Source: Mycteria americana (Eukaryota; Chordata; Aves; Ciconiiformes; Ciconiidae). From it: 64,000 nucleotides of DNA. A program made the translations under genes and the position numbers. Numbering within the stretch: the first letter of the stretch is position 1; the number at the start of each line of letters is the position of its first letter. Positions 57,601 through 64,000 of this stretch are shown here, one piece after another. The stretch is taken from positions 1,627,560-1,691,559 of the forward strand of contig NC_134390.1 in the NCBI RefSeq assembly GCF_035582795.1. Reading direction: 5' to 3'. The notes under the pieces were generated by a model, which saw nothing but the letters and a program-made list of their open reading frames with translations, made no database searches and had not been told where the DNA came from.

Positions 57601-60600
57601 TATTGGTGTCTCAGCTGGTTATGGCATATTGTTCTGGTAAATGGTGACAGGAGCCTCATTCTGCAGAGATGTTTGAATAAGTGGCTGTTCCAGGCTCCTG
57701 AATTCTAGTTATGCTTTAATAATAATCTGCCCCAGTAAGAGGCTACCCGAAGACATTGCTAGCAATGAAAGTCTTATTTTGGGAGTAAACCTAGTCTTCT
57801 GATTCAGTGCAACAGTTTACTAGAAAAAGCTTATTAGAAAAAGTTAGCTAGAATTCTTCTGACATGCTGTCCTGTGCTGGTTCTGCACATGGCTTCTTGT
57901 GGAAACAGTTGCAAGTGAACTTTTTAAGTCTTTATTCTGACTTGATTTCCTTCTTCTTATCTGAACTTCTTCTATTAGGGCTCTGTCTAGGAATGTTTTT
58001 GTATCCTCTTACTTGAATTTGAGCTGGGAGAGAACTGAATTTGGGACTGAGCATTTTACATATCTGAGCTGTAGAGGGAGGCAACATCAGACAAACAGCT
58101 AAAATGTACTGAAAATCTAACAGACTATAGCTGATAAAACAGTCCTTTACCCTGAGTTCAAGAAATCTGGCTTCTTAAGCAGTCCATCGCAGTTCTTTGT
58201 GACAAGCTGGATAATGGAGTCTAGTCCTGCTGAGATGTTTTGCAATGCACAATGTCCAATATTAAGCCAACTCTTCTATTTTAATTTTAGCTTCTCCTAT
58301 GGTACAAGTGGATGAGAGAGGGGAGAAAGTTAGACCAAACCACAAACGATGTATTATCATTCTCCGTGAGATCCCTGAAACAACACCTATAGAGGTAAAT
58401 AAATAGAAAAGAAAGAAATAAAATCCTGTGGATGTTTTTGGAAGGTATCTTCAACAGTCCTTCAAACAGCAACAGGAAGTGTTGCTTAAAAGGTCAACTG
58501 GTATTTAATTTGATTAAACACAGATATTTTTCTTGTAAACCACATAAGTAATTTTTCCTGCCTGGATGTATTGTCAAAGAAGCCAAAGCAAAAACTTGTT
58601 GTCATTGTTGTCCCTTCCCATTATTTACTAATGTATTAAAATGCTCTTCAGTAAACTTTTTTCCACAAAAAATTGAGCTAGCTAGGCTTTTCTGGAAGGC
58701 AGTTTGAACTGGTCTCTTTTCAGATCCAAAAATAAAATCAGTCCAGGGCATAGCTTGGAATTCAGGCTGAATTTTTGTCACAGTGGTAACTTTACTTGAA
58801 GTCAGACGGTTGTTTTGGCAGCAAGAAATGTTACTAAACATTTCTCATTCATTGTGACCCAGTGTGAGCTGAGCTCATTATGTTCAGAGAAGGGAGGATA
58901 ATAAAATTCCTACTGATATTTGGCTAACAGAATGATTTAGTTCTTTGTTTTTTAAAGTTGTAACACAGAGTGTTTGTCTACTAGCATTTTTAATTAGTTC
59001 TTTAATGCAAACCTTGAACAGCTGCTTTGCCCTCTCTTTAAAATCTGATTATTGCAAAGCTGTCAGGTTGCCTTGATTTAGAAATATTTCTTAGAATCAT
59101 TCTTGTCTAGATGACTCTTCTGATGTAAAGCCGTGTTTTTGCTACCTCCTTCATATAGAAGTATCACCAGTTCTACACCGATCTTGATTTTCTTATCAAA
59201 TGGGCCTGCTGCTTTTTATTTGGGGAGCTCAGTAGGCTGGGCTAGTATTCCCGGGTTCAGAAACAGGTAGAGGATAATGTGGTGTCTGGCAGACCTGTCG
59301 AGGGAAGGAAGGAACATCCCTGATCAAGGGAAAATTGCAGCTGAGGAGCTGGAGTGTCACTTGTGTTGGTTTAGTGTCCCATTTACAGCTTAGCGCTCGG
59401 TCCCCTTAACTGCCTGACTTCTTCTCTCCCCTAGGAGGTTAAGGCTCTGTTTAAAAATGAAAACTGCCCCAAAGTGATAAGCTGTGAGTTTGCTCACAAC
59501 AACAACTGGTACGTTACATTCCAGTCGGATACAGATGCGCAACAGGTAAGGCTGCCTTCAACTGTTAATGACATCTCGGTTTTGTTATTAATACTTCCCC
59601 TGCTCAAGAGAATGGCACGTGTGCTTCCTGCAGCTAAAAGAAATGTTTATTTACTGGTCCCCCTTTTTTATTTTAAGAGGTTATTGGCAAATTCTAGTTA
59701 ATGGAGAAAGAAGCTGAGAGACTGTAGGGTTATAATTCCCTTGTCTGCCTCTTGCCTCAGTACTCTCTGGCCATAACTGAAATCTCATATCCTGAATTTG
59801 AAGTGTTAATGAATTTAGCTGGGCTAACAGGGAAGCACATTGCTACACATTCATGTTAAATTGTGTGATATCCTTTGAGAAGTACAATTTTATAAAGATG
59901 TTCTAATGTTAATCTCTTTTGTATTTGCAGGCATTTAAATACTTAAGGGAAGAAGTGAAAACCTTTCAGGGCAAGCCAGTAATGGTAAGGCTGCTTTATA
60001 TGAGGTTTCTGTTTGAATTGAATTATATATTGTTTCTATTTGAATGATAGTATGCATTTGTGGGGAGGAACTAAGGAATTAGCAGCAGGATAGTTCATAG
60101 CACTTGCTCTGTAGGCTGTTAACTTGAATGAGGTCACAGGTAGCTTTGAAAAATTACAGTTCAGTGGCTGCTGGTTATTCACAGTGCTGCTTCCCATGAG
60201 GTGTGAAACACATTCCTGTTTTGTCTTCCCTTCTCCGCTTTCCCCAGAATCTGGGTCTGCAGAACTCGGGAGCGGGACTCTTGCCATCATGTGTCTCTAG
60301 CTTGAGTTAACTGCTCTACAAATAAGGCTGAAGCAAGCTGTTAGTACTGTGAGAGGAACTGTCAAAATTCCGCTATAGAAAGCAGTGTTTCTTTTAAACC
60401 TGACAGATTCTCTAGTTAAAGCAGCGTGCATGTCCTTCGCTTTAGCATGCTGTAAGAATGTAATCTGTGTTGATTTTTAGCAGAGTTTTTATTTGTAAGC
60501 AGTAATCAACCTCCTTGCTCTTCACATCCCTTCTGTTATCATTTCAGTAGGCAAGAAAGGCTCCATGTCCTGCTTCTCCTTTTCTCCCAACTAATGTATG

Positions 60601-61432
60601 TGATGTGATTTGATATCTTGCAGGCAAGGATAAAAGCCATCAACACATTTTTTGCTAAGAATGGTTACCGGGTAGTGGATTCCAGTGTCTATACTCAGCC
60701 AGTTCAAACACAAGCACAGTTTGCCTCGCCACTGTTTATGCAGCCTGTATATAGTCCTCAGCAGTACTCTATTTACAGCATTGTGCCTCAGACGTGGTCT
60801 CCAAATCCTGCACCTTACTTTGAAACACCACTGGTAAGTAACAGCTGATGAAAATGAGGGGAGGTAGCCTGCAATGTCAGTAATAATTCGGTTAATGAAT
60901 CAATAGGGTTAGTGGGTTTTTCAGCTGTAGTATGCGCAGGTTTTCCAGTCAGATCCCTCTGTTTTATGACACTTCATGTTACGCCATGGGCCTGATAAAG
61001 CAAGACAGTCAGAGAGGCTGCATGTCTCACCATTGGCTGCCATTTATTTCAAGAAATGTTGGTGTGAAATTCCATTATCCAGTAGCTAGTGTTCTGGAAG
61101 AGCTTTGTAGCTCTTCCAGGAGCAGGAGGACTCTGATGCTAAAGTAGATGTGCAGACTGTTAACCTGGTGGGGTTTTCTCTTTAGTAGTAACTTTACAAC
61201 ATACTAGATATGGTAGCCCAGCATAAAAGTACAAACAGACTAGACAAATAACTGCTGAAGCTGATCTCATAAAACTGCAAACGTTTTTCTTTTTAGTTCA
61301 GTCATTGAGACTGTTCTGTCTGTTGCAGGCCCCCTTTCCTAACGGTGGATTTGTGAATGGCTTTAATACACCAGGATCATATAAAACAAATGCTGCTTCT
61401 TTGAGTATAGGTCGCCCATTCCATAGAAATCG
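48677..61432 (+). CDS. LARP4: LARP4, La-related protein 4 (first ten coding exons, 3' part beyond window)
   Basis: Coding segments are 48677-48694, 54518-54665, 56273-56431, 56776-56851, 57399-57535, 58291-58394, 59435-59545, 59931-59984, 60624-60833 and 61329-61432. All phases agree and encode 373 residues plus two bases. LARP4 is a cytoplasmic RNA-binding protein that binds poly(A) and PABP and protects mRNA from deadenylation. The N-terminus has the variant PAM2 motif [10 protein letters not shown] at residues 15-24, with the family's Trp at position 22. The La motif spans about residues 112-196 ([36 protein letters not shown]). An RRM follows at about 201-280 ([30 protein letters not shown]). 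Next comes a Tyr/Pro/Gln-rich segment ([19 protein letters not shown]). The PABP-interacting and C-terminal regions are outside. It is distinguished from LARP4B by the MLLFVEQ start and by close agreement throughout with LARP4. Confidence 0.96.
48695..54517 (+). other. LARP4: LARP4 intron 1
   Basis: A 5.8 kb intron. The first 0.9 kb is CpG island. The rest appears unique, and no repeat class, RNA gene or additional exon was recognised. Confidence 0.75.
54518..54665 (+). CDS. LARP4: LARP4 exon 2 (PAM2w motif)
   Basis: Acceptor TCTCTTCAG with tandem CAGCAG. Taking the first AG adds Gln7, as in human. It encodes [18 protein letters not shown] and a variable segment ending GTHTEG. The donor is GTGAGA. 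Confidence 0.94.
54666..56272 (+). other. LARP4: LARP4 intron 2
   Basis: A 1.6 kb intron holding one copy (54920-55090) of a dispersed repeat that recurs in intron 10. Nothing else was recognised. Confidence 0.75.
54920..55090 (+). repeat. Unclassified dispersed repeat, copy A
   Basis: It shares ordered blocks with 62722-63018: TTCAGCAGG, GGTAACAG, GTGATGA, CGCGCTAAGAG followed by GGAAAC/AGAAC, and near the end ACGGG-AAGAT and AGATCTGAGGGC. The middle parts differ. It is not a CR1 and was not assigned to a family. Confidence 0.55.
56273..56431 (+). CDS. LARP4: LARP4 exon 3
   Basis: A 159-base exon with acceptor TTTTGCCAG and donor GTGAGT. It encodes an acidic linker with [16 protein letters not shown] and [12 protein letters not shown], both close to human LARP4. 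Confidence 0.95.
56776..56851 (+). CDS. LARP4: LARP4 exon 4 (start of La motif)
   Basis: A 76-base exon encoding [20 protein letters not shown] and FCFS plus two bases of an Arg codon. The acceptor is ACTTTTAG. The donor is the weaker ACG|GTACAG. Confidence 0.93.
57399..57535 (+). CDS. LARP4: LARP4 exon 5 (La motif core)
   Basis: A 137-base exon with acceptor CTTTTTAG and donor GTAAGT. It encodes [20 protein letters not shown], then [16 protein letters not shown], the RNA-binding pocket region of the La motif. Confidence 0.96.
58291..58394 (+). CDS. LARP4: LARP4 exon 6 (La motif end, RRM start)
   Basis: A 104-base exon encoding [20 protein letters not shown] and the first RRM strand [14 protein letters not shown]. 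The acceptor is TAATTTTAG and the donor GTAAAT. Confidence 0.96.
59435..59545 (+). CDS. LARP4: LARP4 exon 7 (RRM)
   Basis: A 111-base, phase-0 exon encoding [20 protein letters not shown] and [16 protein letters not shown]. The acceptor is CTCCCCTAG and the donor GTAAGG. Confidence 0.96.
59931..59984 (+). CDS. LARP4: LARP4 exon 8 (RRM)
   Basis: A 54-base, phase-0 exon encoding [18 protein letters not shown]. The acceptor is GTATTTGCAG and the donor GTAAGG. Confidence 0.96.
60624..60833 (+). CDS. LARP4: LARP4 exon 9
   Basis: A 210-base, phase-0 exon. It encodes [16 protein letters not shown] at the end of the RRM, then a Gln/Pro/Tyr-rich segment with [19 protein letters not shown] and [12 protein letters not shown]. 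The acceptor is ATCTTGCAG and the donor GTAAGT. Confidence 0.96.
61329..61432 (+). CDS. LARP4: LARP4 exon 10
   Basis: A 104-base exon encoding [20 protein letters not shown] and SIGRPFHRN plus two bases of Arg. The acceptor is CTGTTGCAG and the donor GTAAGA. The next exon was searched for to the right edge and not found, so it is presumably outside the window. Confidence 0.95.
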
Positions 61433-64000
61433 GTAAGATAGCTCTGTCAGTTGTTTGCTCTCTGAGAACTTTCAGTATTGAGATCCTGAAGTGTTCCTTG
61501 CACTTGTAAAATGCAGCGCCTTCTGATGGGACTAGGTTACTTATTTTGTTTATCAAATATGTATGACGTTTTTCAACTTGATTTATAAAATAAAATTAAA
61601 ATCAAGGTGGCAGCTTAAGATCCTAAAATAATGGACATATGTGCCGGAGAGAGCAAAGGTAACTCCTTTAACAGCCTCAGAGGAATTTCTGCAGACAAAT
61701 AAATAACTTTCTCTTAAGGTAATACTTCTAATTATGTTTGTTATACGCAGATTATAAACTCCTGCAGCACAAACGTAAGCTTTTCCTGTTGTGTGATTAG
61801 TCTTGCAGAGAGCCATTCAGTTTATGCAGCTGAGAGTTGCATGCCCTGACTGCTGTATGCTAAAACTGCTTGATGCTGAGTCTGTTACTATAATTTATTT
61901 GCTTTATCCCCATCTTTCCTGATAACTGTAAGGACTCAGATATAAACACCGGGGAGGAGGACATAGCTTTCTATTTGCTGGAACAGTACTCTGTAAATAC
62001 AACGGAGTAGTGATCTGTTTGTGTGGGTGGAAATTGTTTTATTTGCAAGCTCTTTCACTGTATTCAGCATGCGGGCTGGTAGCATGGGAATTGCTTTTTA
62101 TACTGTTTGAGAAATTGGTTGACAACTGCCCGCACCATAAGTGGTTTTGTGATGCAGTTAAGGTTTGTGGCTGTTGGCAGAAGGTGAACTTTGGAATTTG
62201 GTCTGCGGTGACTCAGCAGAGTCTTAGTACAGGCTGTGAAGCTGGTAGTATGACTCTACTTGGAAGTCGGGGCAGCTGATTCAGTTACAGCTGATCAGCT
62301 CTCAACTAAGATCTTTTTATAAAGGGTTGGGGTTTTTTTTGCCTTAAATTGTGCCCAAACTTAAAGCCTGTAAAACTCTCACGTATATGGATCCCCATAG
62401 AAGTATGGATGCTGAAACTGTACAAGAATTGTGTGTACCCAGATATTAACATCTTGAAATGCCCACAAGTTCACTGCTGCCTTGTAGAAAACATCTGTAT
62501 AATCCTTAAGCTTTTAAAACTCTTTTGGTTATGTTAAGACTTTCATTTGTGAAACTTCAGTCATTGCGAAGTTAGAGCTTTAGGGTCAAGCGTGTACAGG
62601 TTCTGCTGGTCTGTCTTGGTTGGCTTATCTTTCCTGCCAATCTTGCTCAGCCTTTGTGCTAGTACAAAGCTCTGTTTTTGCGGTAATAAATCTTCATATT
62701 CTGGAAGCCGACGTTAGTTATGCTTCAGCAGGATTCCTTTGCAAACAGGAGACCTGCTGAGGTAACAGTGAGGCACAGCCCTGAAGGTTTGGCCCAGTGA
62801 TGATCAAGTATCGCGCTAAGAGAGAACAGGTCCAACAGTCGACTGTCTGGGCAGCCTGCACTTCATGCTTTTCCTTCTTTTTGCTCTCTCACATCATCTC
62901 TCCTTCTCTCTGCTTCTTTTCTTCCTTATCTTTCCTTGTCTTTTCTGCTTTGCTCTTCTGCCCAGACAAGATTGTGGCCTTCTCAATGACGGGTAAGATT
63001 ATGAGATCTGAGGGCTGAATAATGACTTCAGAATCTTCCATTTTAAGAACGAATTGAACAAAACGGAAGAATTTAGTTAGCTTACCTCCTCGTCCCTATG
63101 GTGTTTGCTGATGGAAAACCTAACCTTATTGGGGCCTTAAAACTGGGTCGTAATGCTTCCTGAAGCTGTGAAGTATGAATTAATCTTTGTTCAGCGTATT
63201 TTCTCTTGAAGTGCAGAAGAGCTCATTTGGAGAGGTTCATCCAGCTGCTGCTTTTGGGTTTCTGTCCTGGCTCGTTAAAGTTGATTTGTTTTGTCATACA
63301 GGCAGTTAATAGTTAAGTATTGGATTTTTCTCTGTAGCTAAACATTTGTTGAAGCCGGTCATGTTTATTTTGTCCTGATTTGTTGCAACATCCTTGTGGG
63401 AAAGGAAGATTGAGTCTTTGTAACAGAGAATCCTCAGTGCTAATATTGGTTAAATTGATATTCTTCTGTCCAGCCATCTAAAACGTAACTTAAAATGTCT
63501 TTGGTAAAGCAGACTAATTTGACCACTCAAAATTGGGCTATTAAAAGGTGTATTTTGTTCTGCTTTCTGGTTACATGTGAAATGCTGCAGAACTTCCAGC
63601 TGTTAATTGCAAGGCTATGGAGAAGTCCATCAGATAGCGGTGGAGTTAATTTTTAAAATACCACAGGATGACGGCTGAGCAGAAGGGGGAATGTGCTGCT
63701 GCTACAGCCACGTCACTTACTGCTCTTCGGATTTAGTGCTAACAAATGACAATTTGTCATTCGTTGAATTCTCCTATTTTGCTTTCTTTTCCTCCCGACT
63801 TAAATTCTCTGACCAAGTGGGAGAGAACAAGTTTATTGGTGGAAGCTGGAAGGCAACCACCTCTTTGTTAGGCAGTCTAGGGTCTGTGGCATCCACAACA
63901 TGCCTTTCCGTATTCACTTAGCTTAAAGAAATGAGAAGCTCCATGATTTATGGTCTGTTGAAAGAAAGGACCCTTCTTCAGGCTGCTCCTTGGTTACTTT
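61433..64000 (+). other. LARP4: LARP4 intron 10 (continues past the window)
   Basis: The last 2.6 kb shows no sequence matching the next LARP4 exon. It contains repeat copy B and otherwise unique AT-rich DNA. Confidence 0.65.
62722..63018 (+). repeat. Unclassified dispersed repeat, copy B
   Basis: The longer counterpart of 54920-55090 in the same orientation. It has a CT-rich tract (about 62866-62945) between the shared left blocks (GGTAACAG, CGCGCTAAGAGAGAAC) and right blocks (ACGGGTAAGATTATGAGATC followed by TGAGGGC). The structure could fit a decayed LTR or other non-autonomous element; this is inference. Confidence 0.55.

Noticed and set aside
57274-57708. 144-codon plus-strand frame in the LARP4 locus
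   Set aside because: It is LARP4 exon 5 read through into the flanking introns; only 57399-57535 is coding.

Overview
The window looks like nuclear DNA from a bird, and the species cannot be named from sequence alone. Three protein-coding genes with vertebrate exon-intron structure can be read by conceptual splicing. Several CR1 retrotransposon copies of the avian type are present, one of them ending in the octamer-like tail repeat typical of avian CR1. Older MIR-like and CR1-like fossils also occur. Almost all open frames longer than 60 codons are intronic or CpG-island chance frames. The real coding exons are short and bounded by GT-AG sites.

Layout, left to right. (1) 1-6758, minus strand: the first two coding exons of CERS5 (ceramide synthase 5), separated by a 6.4 kb intron holding two CR1 pieces and a small palindrome cluster. 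Its CpG-island promoter (about 6240-7110) has NRF1 and YY1 motifs. (2) About 7110-8975: a 1.9 kb intergenic stretch with no recognised gene. (3) About 8975-36960, minus strand: the complete LIMA1 gene (EPLIN, an actin-binding LIM protein). It has one candidate non-coding first exon in a CpG island, ten coding exons giving a 767-residue product, and a 3' UTR with a poly(A) signal at 8995-9000. (4) About 37080-47640: a 10.5 kb interval without a recognised gene, containing CR1 and MIR-like relics. (5) 48677 to beyond the right edge, plus strand: LARP4 (La-related protein 4), with ten coding exons giving the first 373 residues. The remaining exons lie outside the window. Its CpG island covers about 47880-49560.

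The order CERS5-LIMA1-LARP4, with LIMA1 and LARP4 head to head, matches human 12q13. There FAM186A lies between LIMA1 and LARP4; nothing resembling it was recognised here. The three genes are not a pathway: CERS5 makes ceramide in the ER, LIMA1 bundles and stabilises actin filaments, and LARP4 binds poly(A) RNA and PABP to stabilise mRNA.

The most notable non-coding signal is a perfect CArG box (28300-28309) about 230 bp upstream of the LIMA1 exon that carries the conserved internal methionine of the short EPLIN-alpha isoform. This fits an internal SRF/MRTF-driven promoter. No unknown gene system, CRISPR, operon or prokaryotic feature is present.
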